From Streptomyces albogriseolus (GTDB lineage Bacteria > Actinomycetota > Actinomycetes > Streptomycetales > Streptomycetaceae): a DNA stretch of 64,000 nt. The stretch lies in assembly GCA_014650475.1 (NCBI GenBank), contig BMVA01000005.1:304079-368078 (forward strand), written 5' to 3'. The position numbers and the translations under genes are program-made. Shown one piece after another: positions 41,846 through 50,485 of the stretch. Every line of letters starts with the position of its first letter. Within the stretch, counting starts at the first letter, position 1. The notes beneath the pieces are model-generated. The model saw only the letters and a list, made by a program, of their open reading frames with translations. It had not been told where the DNA came from and did not search any database.

Positions 41846-44422
41846 ATGGGTGGTGCAGCCGCCGCACCGCGCGGGGAGCGGCCGGCGGGCCTGCCCGTAC
41901 CCGACGCGGAGGAGGGCCGGACCGGGCGCGGCGAGGCCCGTATCGAGGACGCGCTCGCGGACGCCGTGGTGAAGGCCGTGCGGGACACCGGAGGATACGG
42001 CGGGGCGGTGTACCTGCGGTCGCGGGACCGCAGGTCGCTGGTGCTCTGCGTGATGTCCGGCGTGCCCCGCTCGCTGCTGAAGCCGTGGTGGCGGATCCCG
42101 GTGAGCGGCGCGCTGCCGATGTGCGAGACGTTCCGCAGCGGCGAGACCCAGTACCTGCCCGACGACCGGGCGACGATGCTGCGCTTCCCGCAGTTCACGG
42201 CCGCCCTGCCGTACTCGTTCGCGCACGCCTACCAGCCGGTGCGGGTCGGCGGCGAGACCGTGGGCGTCCTCGCGGTGCTGTGCTCCTCCTCCCGGGAGCC
42301 GGCCGGTGAGGAGGAGGTGCGCGAAGGGCTGCGCCGGGCCGGGCGGGACATGGAGGAGCGCCTCGCCGAGTACGCCCGAGGTCTGCCGGGCCGCACCGAC
42401 GCGGACGCGGTGGCGTACGGCATCGAGTACGACGACCAGCCGGTCAGCGTGCGGCTGCCGACGCCGCCCGCGCAGGCGGTCGCGATCGGGATGATCGAGT
42501 GGGACCTGGCCGGCGACCGCTGGTCGGGGGACGACGACGCGCTGGAGCTGCTGGGGGTGTCCCGCGAGGAGTTCGGCGGCACCATGGCCGCGGTCGAGGA
42601 GCGGGTGTCACCGGACGACCTGTACGAGCTGCGGGCGGCCCGGCGGGACGCGGAGGACACCGGGCAGATCCGGGGCCGCCACTTCCGGGTGCTGGAGGAG
42701 CCGCGGGACGAGGGCGAGAGGGTCCACTACCGGCCGGTGGAGCTGTGGGGGCACGTGGTGCGCGCGAGGTCCTCCGACCGGCTGCTGGTGGGCGCGCTGA
42801 TCGACGTGGCGGGCGGCGTCACCGCGGCGGAGGCCGCCGAGCGGCTGCCCGACGGGCTGTTCTCCCTGGACCAGGACGGCAGAGTCATCTACGCCAACCG
42901 CCGCTGCCAGGACCTGCTCGGCTCCGACCTGGAGCGGCTGCTCGGCCATTACCCCTGGGAGGTGCTGACCTGGCTGCGCGACCCCGCGTACGAGGACCGC
43001 TACCGGGCGGCGATGCTGACGCAGCAGCCGGTGTCGTACCTGGTGCACACGCCGGACGGCGTGTGGCTGGGCTTCGTGCTCTACCCGGGTGTGCACGGGC
43101 TGACCGGCCGGGTCTTCCGCACCGCCGCCCCCGCGGGCGCGGAGCCGGGGCGGGCCCTGCCGCCGTCCTCGCAGGCGGCGGCCCCGCCGGCCGAGCTGGT
43201 CACCACCGCCCGCGCGGGGGCGCTGTACCACGTGGTGCAGATGGCCAGCGTGCTCACCGAGTCCGTCACCGTGCGCGACGTGTGCCGGGCCGTGTCCGAG
43301 CAGCTGCTGCCGGCGTTCGGGGCGCAGGAGGTCGCCCTCTACACCGTGCGCGACGGGCGGATGTACCTGCTGTGGGAGGACGGGTATCCGCAGCACTTCC
43401 TCGACCCGTTCGAGGGGGTGCCGCTGGAGGCGGACCTGCCCGGGGTGCACGCGCTGACCACGCGCCTGCCGCTGTTCTTCGAGTCGCCGGAGGAACTGGC
43501 CGGCGCGTACCCGAGGCTGGCGCTGGACCCCATGACGTCCTGGGCGTTCCTGCCGCTGATCGCCTCCGGCCACCCGGTCGGCTCCTGCATCCTCGGCTGG
43601 AACACCCCGCACCGCTTCACCGCGGAGGAGCGCAGCGCGCTGACCGCGCTGGCCGGGCTGACGGCGCAGGCGATGGAGCGGGCGCGGCTCTACGACGCCG
43701 AGTCGGCCGTGGCGCGCGGGCTGCAGGAAGGGCTGCTGCCGCACCGGCTGCCCACCGTCGACCGGTTGCGCGTCACCGCCCGCTATCTGCCCGGCACCAA
43801 GGGCATGGACATCGGCGGCGACTGGTACGACGTCATCCGGACGGGGCGCGGGGTGGCGCTGGTCATCGGGGACGTGGAGGGGCACAGCGTGGGCGCCGCG
43901 GCCGTCATGGGACAGCTGCGCAGCGCGGTGCACTCCTTCGCCGCGAGCGGGCGGCCGCCGCAGGAGGTCGTCACGCACACCAACCAGCTGCTCGCCGAGC
44001 TGGAGACGGACATCTTCGCCACCTGCTGCTACATCGAGCTGGACCCGGCGACCGGACACGCCCGGGCCGTGCGCGCGGGCCACCCGCCGCCGCTGCTGCG
44101 GCACCCCGACGGGAGCGCGGAGGTCCTGGAGCTGCCGGGCGGCGTGCTGCTGGGGGTGCAGCCGGACGCCGACTACCCGGTCGCCGAGTTCACCCTGGAG
44201 CCCGGCAGCGTCCTGGCGCTCTACACGGACGGGCTGGTCGAGGTGCCCGGCAGCGACATCGCGACCGGCATCGAGACGGTCCTCTCGTGTCTGGCCGTCA
44301 GCCGGACCGACTCCATGGAGGAGCTGGCCGACCGGATTCTCGGCGCGGCCCGCCGCGCGGAGGACCGGCCGGACGACGTGGCGCTGCTGCTCACGGCGTA
44401 CGACCCGGCCGGGGCCGGCTGA
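41846..44422 (+). CDS. Multidomain GAF-PAS-GAF-PP2C sensor phosphatase
   Basis: 858 aa from ATG 41846 with GGGAGG upstream. An N-terminal GAF-like domain (~30-165), a low-similarity PAS-like segment (~210-320), a second PAS (~330-420: LPDGLFSLDQDGRVIYANRRCQDLLG), a GAF domain (~465-620) and a PP2C_SIG domain (~640-855) with GGDWYD near 657, GDVEGH near 675 and TDGLVEVPG near 795. It presumably integrates several signals to control dephosphorylation of STAS-type antagonists. Monocistronic, with a hairpin just after the stop. Confidence 0.88.
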   Translation: MGGAAAAPRGERPAGLPVPDAEEGRTGRGEARIEDALADAVVKAVRDTGGYGGAVYLRSRDRRSLVLCVMSGVPRSLLKPWWRIPVSGALPMCETFRSGETQYLPDDRATMLRFPQFTAALPYSFAHAYQPVRVGGETVGVLAVLCSSSREPAGEEEVREGLRRAGRDMEERLAEYARGLPGRTDADAVAYGIEYDDQPVSVRLPTPPAQAVAIGMIEWDLAGDRWSGDDDALELLGVSREEFGGTMAAVEERVSPDDLYELRAARRDAEDTGQIRGRHFRVLEEPRDEGERVHYRPVELWGHVVRARSSDRLLVGALIDVAGGVTAAEAAERLPDGLFSLDQDGRVIYANRRCQDLLGSDLERLLGHYPWEVLTWLRDPAYEDRYRAAMLTQQPVSYLVHTPDGVWLGFVLYPGVHGLTGRVFRTAAPAGAEPGRALPPSSQAAAPPAELVTTARAGALYHVVQMASVLTESVTVRDVCRAVSEQLLPAFGAQEVALYTVRDGRMYLLWEDGYPQHFLDPFEGVPLEADLPGVHALTTRLPLFFESPEELAGAYPRLALDPMTSWAFLPLIASGHPVGSCILGWNTPHRFTAEERSALTALAGLTAQAMERARLYDAESAVARGLQEGLLPHRLPTVDRLRVTARYLPGTKGMDIGGDWYDVIRTGRGVALVIGDVEGHSVGAAAVMGQLRSAVHSFAASGRPPQEVVTHTNQLLAELETDIFATCCYIELDPATGHARAVRAGHPPPLLRHPDGSAEVLELPGGVLLGVQPDADYPVAEFTLEPGSVLALYTDGLVEVPGSDIATGIETVLSCLAVSRTDSMEELADRILGAARRAEDRPDDVALLLTAYDPAGAG

Positions 44423-44439
44423 CGCCCGCGAGGCGGGCG
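44423..44439 (+). terminator. Hairpin immediately after the PP2C gene
   Basis: CGCCCGC, GAG loop, GCGGGCG, directly after the TGA and before the convergent small gene. Confidence 0.45.
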
Positions 44440-44446
44440 GGCGCAC

Positions 44447-44635
44447 TCAGGCGCAGTACCGGACCAGCCATTCGTCGGGGTTGTAGGCGAAGCGGGCCGG
44501 GTCCGGTGCGGCGGCCGGCTTCTCCTCGACCAGGTCCTCCACCCGGACGGGCTCCGGCAGGCTCCCGAAACGGGCGTGGCGGGCCTGGGCGGCCACGTCG
44601 TCGTCCTCATGTGCGCGTACGGCGTCCCGGCTCAC
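44447..44635 (-). CDS. 62-aa small acidic protein
   Basis: GTG 44635 with a strong GAGAGGGG site. The sequence (VSRDAVRAHEDDDVAAQARHARFG... ending PARFAYNPDEWLVRYCA) is acidic and ends in an aromatic, Cys-containing segment that looks conserved. No membrane segment. Longer in-frame readings into the upstream region lack ribosome sites and were not used. Function unknown. Confidence 0.62.
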   Translation of the reverse strand: MSRDAVRAHEDDDVAAQARHARFGSLPEPVRVEDLVEEKPAAAPDPARFAYNPDEWLVRYCA

Positions 44636-44784
44636 GGCGCTTCCCCTCTCCGGCGGCCGGCGCTCTCCCCTCGGACGGCGCCGCGGCCTCGTGCGATCAA
44701 GTGTCACACACGGACGGCGTGACGGACCGGGTCGTGCACAGACCGGGGTCCGGCGGGCGAAGGCGTCCGCCCCGGCACGCGCGA

Positions 44785-44816
44785 GGGCGGCAGGGCCCTG
44801 GAGGGTCCTGCCGCCC
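44785..44816 (-). terminator. Strong terminator of the DUF1996 gene
   Basis: GGGCGGCAGG pairs with CCTGCCGCCC; the stem continues inward through a G-T pair and CCC/GGG to a 4-base loop. It lies 20-51 bp past the stop at 44836. Confidence 0.75.
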
Positions 44817-44835
44817 GTTGTGCGTGGGGTGGCCG

Positions 44836-46965
44836 TCAGGCGTTGCGCCGCACGCTCCGCAGCACGAAGAAGCCGAAGATCACCAGCACTCCGCCGATGA
44901 GGGCCGGCCACAGCTGGGCGCCGGTCTCGGCGAGGCTGCCGCTGCCGCCCTGGGCCCGGGTGCTGTCCTCGAGCTCGGGGAGGCTGCCGGGCACCTGGGC
45001 GGCCTGCGCCGCCTGGCCGCCGTCGTCGTTGCCGCCGTCGCCCGCGTCCGCGCCGCCCTTGGCGTCGTCCTGACCGCCGGCGTCGGCCGGCTCGGAGACC
45101 TTCACGTCCGGCTGGGCCGTGGCCTTGTCGTCCGCGGGCTTCTCGGTCGCCGCGGGCGGCTCCTGGCCACCGTCCTGGCCTCCCTGGTCACCGCCCTGGT
45201 CACCGCCCTGGTCGCCGTCGTCCTGGCCGCCGCCCTGGTTGCCGTCGTCCTGGCCGCCGTCGTTGCCCTGGCCCGGGTCGTCGGGCGTGGCGGTGGGCTG
45301 CTCGGCGCCGTTGTCGCCGCCGTTGCCGTTGTCGCCGCCGTTGTCGCCGCCGCCGTCGCCGTTGTCGCCACCGCCGTTGTCACCGCCGCCGGCGCCGGCG
45401 CCGCAGGTGCGGCCCTCGTTGATGCACGCGACCATCTCGTTCATCAGGTCTTCCTCGAAGACGTTGATGAAGTCGCCGTGGTCGGTGATCGGCTTGTGCA
45501 GCTGCTCGGGGAAGGAGTCCACCGCGAACAGCGGGACCGTCTTGCCGCCGTCCTCCAGGCTCGGCGCGTCGACGTCGTACACGATGCGCTGGACGAGCTG
45601 CGGGATCGGCTGGAAGCCGGCCGGGCAGTTGCCCTCGGCGTCCGTGAACGCCATGTGCGTACGGTGGTTGGCGCTGTCGATGTTGCGGCCGTCCCAGCAG
45701 CTCTGGAAGGCGAACGAGCGGACCACGTCACTGCCCTCGGGGCACAGCGGGTACTTGTCCTTCAGCTGCCGGTCCTCGAACCCGGTGCAGCTCCAGGAGG
45801 CGTTGGCGTTGGCCGGGCCGTTGACGAAGGACTTGGCGTCGCCTGTGATGATGCGCAGCAGCCGGGGCATGGCCGTGACCTTGCCCTTCGGGTTGCCGAC
45901 GAAGGTCAGCGTGACGTCCTTCGGGGTGACGATCTCACCGGCGTTGCCCTCGATGCCGCCGCCCGGGGACTGGGCGTCGCGCTCCTCGGTGCCGTTCTGC
46001 AGGCGCAGCACCGGCCAGTAGTAGGAGGACTTGTCGCGCTGGTCCTCGCAACTGGTCTCCGCCCGCGTCAGCTCGTCGTCGCTGACGAACGCGTTGGTGG
46101 CCTGGTTGCCGATGTAGTCGTGGAAGTGGTGGGCGCCGTTGCTCACGCCGGGCGCGGCGATGACGTTGTCCGAGTTGAACACGCCGTTCGCGTTGACGCC
46201 GCACTCGCTGGAGAAGGTGCCGGTGGAGGCGTTCCCGGACGGCTCGGGGGTGTTGACGTTGGGCTGGACGCTCTCGATGGAGACGTAGTCGCCCGCGACC
46301 GGTCCGTTGCCGGCCTGGCCGCCGTTGCCGCCGCCCTGGTCCTGGCCGCCCTGGTCCTGGCCGCCCTGCTGATCGCCGCCCTGCTGGTCGCCGCCCTGCT
46401 GGTCACCGCTCTGCTGGTCGCCGTTCTGCTGATCGCCGCCCTGCTGGTCGCCGTTCTGCTGGTCCTGGCCGTCGCCCGCCTGCTCGCCGCCCTCCTCGGG
46501 GGCGGGGGCGTTGCCGGAGTCGCGTACCGCGCAGGCGGCGAGGTCGTCGAGGCCCTGCGGCCGTTCGGCGCCGGCCTTCTCCACGGCGGCACCGATACGG
46601 GCCAGCACGGCGGCGCGCTTGTCCTTCAGCGGACCGGCGATGGCGTTCTCGGCGAAGCCGGGGTCCTGGCGGATCGCGTCGGCCGACTCGCCGAGCCGCT
46701 TGTAGGCCTCGGCGATCTGGGCGTCCAGATTGGCGAGTTCCCTGTCCACCTCCGCGCGGGCCTGGTCGGGCACCTCGGTCAGCTGGGTGGCCACGTCGGG
46801 GCAGTCGATGGTGGCGGCGCCCGACAGCACCTGCGCGTCCGTCGTCCCGCCGTCCGTGGCGGAAGCGTAGACGTTGGCCGCCATCATGCCGCCGCCGCCC
46901 AGGATCAAGGCGAAAGCGGCGAGCGTCGCGCGCTGTTTGGGGCGTCTGCGTGTGTTGCGTGCCAA
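44836..46965 (-). CDS. Cell-wall-anchored DUF1996 protein with LAETG sortase signal
   Basis: 709 aa from a TTG start at 46965 (AGGAG 8 bases upstream). Signal peptide at ~1-35; a helical region (~50-150); a GGDQQ-type repeat tract (~165-215); a DUF1996 domain (~225-525: [61 protein letters not shown]); an acidic Gly/Asp/Asn-rich stalk (~530-660); and a C-terminal LAETG (from ~678), hydrophobic helix and RRNA tail. LAxTG is the motif used by class E sortases in Streptomyces. DUF1996 function is not established. The LPMO gene lies upstream on the same strand, but a terminator separates them. Confidence 0.86.
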   Translation of the reverse strand: MARNTRRRPKQRATLAAFALILGGGGMMAANVYASATDGGTTDAQVLSGAATIDCPDVATQLTEVPDQARAEVDRELANLDAQIAEAYKRLGESADAIRQDPGFAENAIAGPLKDKRAAVLARIGAAVEKAGAERPQGLDDLAACAVRDSGNAPAPEEGGEQAGDGQDQQNGDQQGGDQQNGDQQSGDQQGGDQQGGDQQGGQDQGGQDQGGGNGGQAGNGPVAGDYVSIESVQPNVNTPEPSGNASTGTFSSECGVNANGVFNSDNVIAAPGVSNGAHHFHDYIGNQATNAFVSDDELTRAETSCEDQRDKSSYYWPVLRLQNGTEERDAQSPGGGIEGNAGEIVTPKDVTLTFVGNPKGKVTAMPRLLRIITGDAKSFVNGPANANASWSCTGFEDRQLKDKYPLCPEGSDVVRSFAFQSCWDGRNIDSANHRTHMAFTDAEGNCPAGFQPIPQLVQRIVYDVDAPSLEDGGKTVPLFAVDSFPEQLHKPITDHGDFINVFEEDLMNEMVACINEGRTCGAGAGGGDNGGGDNGDGGGDNGGDNGNGGDNGAEQPTATPDDPGQGNDGGQDDGNQGGGQDDGDQGGDQGGDQGGQDGGQEPPAATEKPADDKATAQPDVKVSEPADAGGQDDAKGGADAGDGGNDDGGQAAQAAQVPGSLPELEDSTRAQGGSGSLAETGAQLWPALIGGVLVIFGFFVLRSVRRNA
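45178..45395 (-). repeat. Low-complexity coding repeat: Gly/Asp/Asn-rich stalk
   Basis: Short GC-rich units (variants of gccgttgtc and ggtcaccgcc) encode repeated GGDNG/GDQGG-like residues in the cell-wall stalk of the DUF1996 protein. Such tracts change length easily by slippage. Confidence 0.6.
46325..46466 (-). repeat. 15-bp tandem coding repeat (GGDQQ units)
   Basis: About nine 15-bp units (ctgctggtcgccgcc and variants) encode the pentapeptide repeat [10 protein letters not shown] in the N-terminal half of the DUF1996 protein. Probably a hydrophilic spacer that varies between strains. Confidence 0.7.
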
Positions 46966-46974
46966 GGCAGTACT

Positions 46975-47082
46975 CCTACGCTTCTGTCGCGGGGGACGGG
47001 CATTCGATTCCCACGCCCCATACGCAGGCGGACCGCCTCGTGTTCATCCGGCTCGCATTTTTCTCGGGAAATCTCAGCGACC
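46975..47082 (-). promoter_or_regulatory. Possible structured leader, faintly c-di-AMP-riboswitch-like
   Basis: On the minus strand GGTCGCTGA at the 5' side can pair with GCGAC near the 3' side, and the blocks GGGGCGTGGGAATC and GCGACAGAAGCGTAGGAG resemble parts of ydaO/c-di-AMP switches found upstream of Streptomyces wall proteins. Other conserved elements are missing, so this is weak. Confidence 0.22.
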
Positions 47083-47101
47083 GCAGGCCACTTGAGACGC
47101 A

Positions 47102-47138
47102 CGGCCCCCGCCGGACGGGGTGCGTCCGGCGGGGGCCG
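47102..47138 (-). terminator. Very strong terminator of the LPMO gene
   Basis: Core arms GGCCCCCGCCGGACG and CGTCCGGCGGGGGCC (15 bp perfect, extendable by one C-G pair) with loop GGGTG, 30-66 bp past the LPMO stop. Confidence 0.82.
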
Positions 47139-47167
47139 GAAGGGTCAGGGCGCGATCGGCTCCCTGG

Positions 47168-47857
47168 TCAGGTGACGTTCACGTCGCTGCACAGGAAGTA
47201 CGTCTGGTCCGAGTGCGAGGCCTGCCAGATCGTGTAGACGACGTGGTGGCCGCTCAGGCCGGACGTGCGCACCGGGATCGCGTAGTTGCTGCCCGGGGCG
47301 TAGGAGCCGGTGCGGGTCAGCAACTGGAGGTCGTCCCAGCGCAGCCGCTGGGTCTTGGGGTCGAAGCCCTGCTTGGTGACATAGACGAGGAAGTAGTCCG
47401 CGCCATGGCGGGCCTGGTCGTACAGGTTGACGGTGAAGCTGCTCCCGACGTTCGTGGTCTTCCAGGCGCCGGGCGTGTCCATGGAGCGGTAGCGGCCGTT
47501 CTCGGTGTTGCCGCCGCTGCAGAGCGTGCCGTCGGGGACGACCGCGCGGAAGTTGCCGCCCGAGCCGTCACGGTAGAGGCCGTTCCAGTTCCACATGGCG
47601 TTGGTGTTGTCCTGCCAGGCCTGCCAGCACATCGGGTCCTGCTGGGCCATCGCCGGGTTCTGGAAGTCGCTCCCCCACCGCTGCCAGCAGCCGTAGTTGC
47701 GGGACGCGGGGTCCACCACCGAGCCGTGGGCGTGGGCCGTGCCGCTCCAGGGGACCAGACAGAGCAGCGCGGCGACGACCGTGCTCAGGACGAGCGCGAG
47801 CCGGGACCGGCTCCGCATCGGATCACGCGACAATAGAGCATGCGCATGCCAACTCAT
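47168..47857 (-). CDS. Secreted AA10 lytic polysaccharide monooxygenase
   Basis: 229 aa from ATG 47857 (AGAGGAAACC). The signal peptide ends AHA|HGS, leaving His44 as residue 1 of the mature enzyme, the N-terminal half of the copper histidine brace. The core contains DPASRNYGCWQRWG, DPMCWQAWQ, NWNGLYRDGSGGN and SGHHVVYTIWQASHSDQTYFLCSDV, as in single-domain chitin- or cellulose-active LPMOs. No carbohydrate-binding module. A perfect CebR box 64-77 bp upstream suggests induction by cellobiose or cellotriose, pointing to cellulose as the likely target. Confidence 0.93.
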   Translation of the reverse strand: MSWHAHALLSRDPMRSRSRLALVLSTVVAALLCLVPWSGTAHAHGSVVDPASRNYGCWQRWGSDFQNPAMAQQDPMCWQAWQDNTNAMWNWNGLYRDGSGGNFRAVVPDGTLCSGGNTENGRYRSMDTPGAWKTTNVGSSFTVNLYDQARHGADYFLVYVTKQGFDPKTQRLRWDDLQLLTRTGSYAPGSNYAIPVRTSGLSGHHVVYTIWQASHSDQTYFLCSDVNVT

Positions 47858-47920
47858 GGTTTCCTCTTCCGCCGTGGGGGTCGTGGAGTGCGGGCGCGGG
47901 CAACTCACGCCCGCACCTGA

Positions 47921-47934
47921 TGGGAGCGCTCCCA
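47921..47934. promoter_or_regulatory. CebR box upstream of the LPMO gene
   Basis: TGGGAGCGCTCCCA, the exact 14-bp palindrome bound by the cellobiose-responsive LacI-family repressor CebR in Streptomyces. It lies 64-77 bp upstream of the LPMO start. Confidence 0.85.
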
Positions 47935-48041
47935 GGGCAATGTGCGCCCGGACGACGGAAGGGGCAACCCTTCGTTCTCGCCACTTCCGTCACCCGGTGG
48001 CGTGTTCGACACTTTCGACGACGGCACACGCGGGGCTCCCG

Positions 48042-48677
48042 TCAGAGCCGGTCGAGGTCCCCCGTCGTACGGCCGAGGCAGACGACCGAGTCGTCCATCG
48101 GCACGCCCGCGATCTCCTCGAAGCCCATCCGGTCGTAGAAGGCGCGGGCGGGCTTGTTGGCGACCGTCATCACCAGGTGCACGGCCGGGACCCCGCGTTC
48201 CGCCAGGGCCGCGAGCAGGGTGCGCATCAGCCGGCGCCCGTGGCCCCGCCCCTGCCACTCGGGCAGCAGGTCGATGTGGAGATGGGCGGGCCAGGCGGCC
48301 AGTTCCGGGACGACCATCCGCTCGGGGTGGTGCAGCAGCCAGGCGATCGTCTCGTCCGGGGTGGCCGGCGGACCGGACGGCGCGGGATGGCGCCCGGCGA
48401 CCAGCGGGAGCCACTCGGTGCGGAAGCGCTCGGCGAACCGGGCGGTGTCGGCGGCGCCCACGACATAGCCGACCGCGCTCCCCCGCCCGTCGTCCAGCAC
48501 GAAGGCCAGCTCCGGCTCCAGATGGGCATAGGGGGCGGCGAAGGCGGCGGTGAAGACGGAGGGGTCGGCGTAGTGGGGGCGGCTGTCCTGGCCGTTGTGC
48601 GCGGTGCGGACGCAGATCTCGTCGAGGGCCTCGCGGTCCTCGGGGCGGTACGGACGGACGGCTGGAGACTCGGTCAT
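48042..48677 (-). CDS. GNAT acetyltransferase resembling the HAT domain of O-GlcNAcase
   Basis: 211 aa from ATG 48677 (ATG 48686 possible). GNAT fold with the acetyl-CoA loop LLPEWQGRGHGRRLMRTLL near residues 140-158 and NKPARAFYDRMGFEEI. The N-terminus VRPYRPEDREALDEICVRT, followed by PELAFVLDDGRGSAVGYVVGAADT, resembles Streptomyces proteins studied as bacterial homologues of the human O-GlcNAcase HAT-like domain. Substrate unknown. A perfect CebR box lies 21-34 bp upstream of its start, so it may be co-induced with cellulose degradation. Confidence 0.8.
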   Translation of the reverse strand: MTESPAVRPYRPEDREALDEICVRTAHNGQDSRPHYADPSVFTAAFAAPYAHLEPELAFVLDDGRGSAVGYVVGAADTARFAERFRTEWLPLVAGRHPAPSGPPATPDETIAWLLHHPERMVVPELAAWPAHLHIDLLPEWQGRGHGRRLMRTLLAALAERGVPAVHLVMTVANKPARAFYDRMGFEEIAGVPMDDSVVCLGRTTGDLDRL

Positions 48678-48697
48678 GACCGGCATCCTGCACCGCA

Positions 48698-48711
48698 TGG
48701 GAGCGCTCCCA
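48698..48711. promoter_or_regulatory. Second CebR box, between acetyltransferase and YihY-like genes
   Basis: Again a perfect TGGGAGCGCTCCCA. It is 21-34 bp upstream of the acetyltransferase start and 87-100 bp upstream of the divergent YihY-like gene, so it could control either or both. Confidence 0.8.
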
Positions 48712-48797
48712 CAAGGGGGGGTGCGACCGGTTTCGCGCCCGGCCGTGTCACCCGCGCACCCGTGCGTGACGTGGCGGACCGGGGGCACCCGGTGGCC

Positions 48798-49880
48798 ATG
48801 AAGCTGCACATCCCGGGCCGGGACGACCGGTCGGCACATCAGAAAGCACCGGACGAGTCCGCATCCTCGCGGCGGGCCGGGCAGCCGGCTGAGGAGCCGG
48901 GCCCGAGCGACGCGGTGGAACATGCGGCGCCGGACAGTCCGGCCAAGCTGCCCAAGGGCGCGTGGAAGGCGGCACTGAAGGGCAGTGTGCGCGAGTTCAA
49001 GGACGACGAGCTCACCGACCGCGCCGCCGCCCTGACGTACTACGGGATGCTGGCGCTGTTCCCGGCGCTGCTGGCCCTGGTGTCGATCCTCGGCCTCACC
49101 GGCAGGTCGACCACGGACAAGGTGCTGGAGAACGTCCAGGAGCTCACCGCCCCCGGCGCGGCGCGGGACATCATCACGCAGGCGGTCCAGCAGCTGCAGG
49201 GCAACGCGGGCGTCGGGTCGCTGGTGGCGATCGTCGGTCTGCTGCTCGCCATCTGGTCGGCCTCCGGCTACGTGGCGGCGTTCATGCGCTCGGCGAACGC
49301 GGTGTACGACATGCCCGAGGGACGCCCGGTGTGGAAGGTGCTGCCGGTGCGGGTGGGCGTGACGGTGGCGCTGCTGCTGATGGCCGGGATCAGCGCGCTG
49401 ATCGTGGTCTTCACCGGCGGGCTGGCCCGTCGGGCCGGTGATCTGCTGGGGCTGGGCGACACGGCCCTGACGGTCTGGTCGATCGCCAAGTGGCCGGTCT
49501 TGGTGCTGCTGGTGACGATCATGATCGCGCTGCTGTACTGGGCAGCCCCGAACGCCAAGGTGAAGGGGTTCCGCTGGATCACCCCGGGCAGCTTCCTGGC
49601 GCTGCTGATCTGGCTGGCCGCCTCCGCCGGATTCGCCCTCTACGTCGCCAACTTCGGCTCCTACAACAAGACGTACGGCACGATGGCCGGTGTCATCATC
49701 TTCCTGATCTGGCTGTGGATCACCAATCTGGCGATCCTGCTGGGGCTGGAGTTCGACGCGGAGATCGCCCGGCAGTGGGCCATCGCCGGCGGTCATCCGC
49801 CGGAGGAGGAGCCGTACACGCAGCCGCGTGACACCCGCGCCTGGGACGAGCAGGACCGGCAGAAGATGGACGGCGCCTGA
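48798..49880 (+). CDS. YihY/BrkB-family inner membrane protein
   Basis: 360 aa from ATG 48798 (GTG 48792 possible). About 55 hydrophilic residues precede six hydrophobic segments. Signature DELTDRAAALTYYGMLALFPALLALVSILG, then IWSASGYVAAFMRSANAVYD, LLYWAAPN, FRWITPGSF and TYGTMAGVIIFLIWLWITNLAILLGLEFDAEI. The family was once called RNase BN, but its members are membrane proteins of unknown, possibly transport, function. Divergent from the acetyltransferase across a CebR box. Confidence 0.9.
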   Translation: MKLHIPGRDDRSAHQKAPDESASSRRAGQPAEEPGPSDAVEHAAPDSPAKLPKGAWKAALKGSVREFKDDELTDRAAALTYYGMLALFPALLALVSILGLTGRSTTDKVLENVQELTAPGAARDIITQAVQQLQGNAGVGSLVAIVGLLLAIWSASGYVAAFMRSANAVYDMPEGRPVWKVLPVRVGVTVALLLMAGISALIVVFTGGLARRAGDLLGLGDTALTVWSIAKWPVLVLLVTIMIALLYWAAPNAKVKGFRWITPGSFLALLIWLAASAGFALYVANFGSYNKTYGTMAGVIIFLIWLWITNLAILLGLEFDAEIARQWAIAGGHPPEEEPYTQPRDTRAWDEQDRQKMDGA

Positions 49881-49903
49881 CCCCGCGAGGTCAGGCGGGG
49901 CCC

Positions 49904-49921
49904 GGCGGGCGTCAGCCCGCC
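49904..49921 (+). terminator. Hairpin at the convergent end of the YihY and flavodoxin genes
   Basis: GGCGGGC, loop GTCA, GCCCGCC; the hairpin includes the stop codon of the flavodoxin gene on the opposite strand. Confidence 0.45.
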
Positions 49922-50370
49922 AGCCCCGCCGCGATCGTGGCGCCCAGCTCCCAGCAGCGCTCCAGGGCGGCCTTGTCGGGCTCGCCCGTGACGGTCACCG
50001 CCTCGGCGGCGCGGCGCCAGCCGAGTCCGGTGGTGACCGACTCGATCCCGCGCACGGCGCCGGTGACGTCGTTGCCGCCGTGCACGTAGTAGCCGAAGGG
50101 GCGGCCCCTCGTCGTGTCCAGGCAGGGGTAGTAGACCTGGTCGAAGAAGTGCTTGAGGGCGCCCGACATGTAGCCGAGGTTGGCGGGGGTGCCGAGCAGA
50201 AAGCCGTCGGCGCCCAGGACGTCGGCGGCGGTCGCGGACAGCGCGGCGCGGCGCACCACCCGGACGCCCTCGATCTCGGGGGCGGTGGCGCCGGAGACGA
50301 CGGCTTCGAACATCGCCTGGCAGTTGGGCGAGGGCGTGTGGTGGACGATCAGCAGGGTCGGCACATCCAC
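49912..50370 (-). CDS. Flavodoxin-family protein (FMN-dependent)
   Basis: 152 aa from GTG 50370. The flavodoxin fold is indicated by TLLIVHHTPSPNCQAMFEAV at the N-terminus (phosphate loop), DGFLLGTPANLGYMSGALKHFFDQVYYP in the middle and YYVHGGND. Likely binds FMN and reduces a small substrate such as a quinone. Monocistronic. Confidence 0.82.
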   Translation of the reverse strand: MDVPTLLIVHHTPSPNCQAMFEAVVSGATAPEIEGVRVVRRAALSATAADVLGADGFLLGTPANLGYMSGALKHFFDQVYYPCLDTTRGRPFGYYVHGGNDVTGAVRGIESVTTGLGWRRAAEAVTVTGEPDKAALERCWELGATIAAGLAG

Positions 50371-50485
50371 GACCCTGCCGTGCCGGGCGCCGCGTCCGCA
50401 AGCCGGGCCCCGGCGAGGTGCCGTTGTGGCGGCGGGGCCCGAGTGGCACGATGCCCGGCATCGGCAACGGGAAGCGGGGTGCGGC

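Noticed and set aside
42499-47175. Open frame of about 1550 codons across the PP2C and DUF1996 genes
   Set aside because: Arg/Gly/Ala-rich shadow running through two real genes on different strands and terminators.
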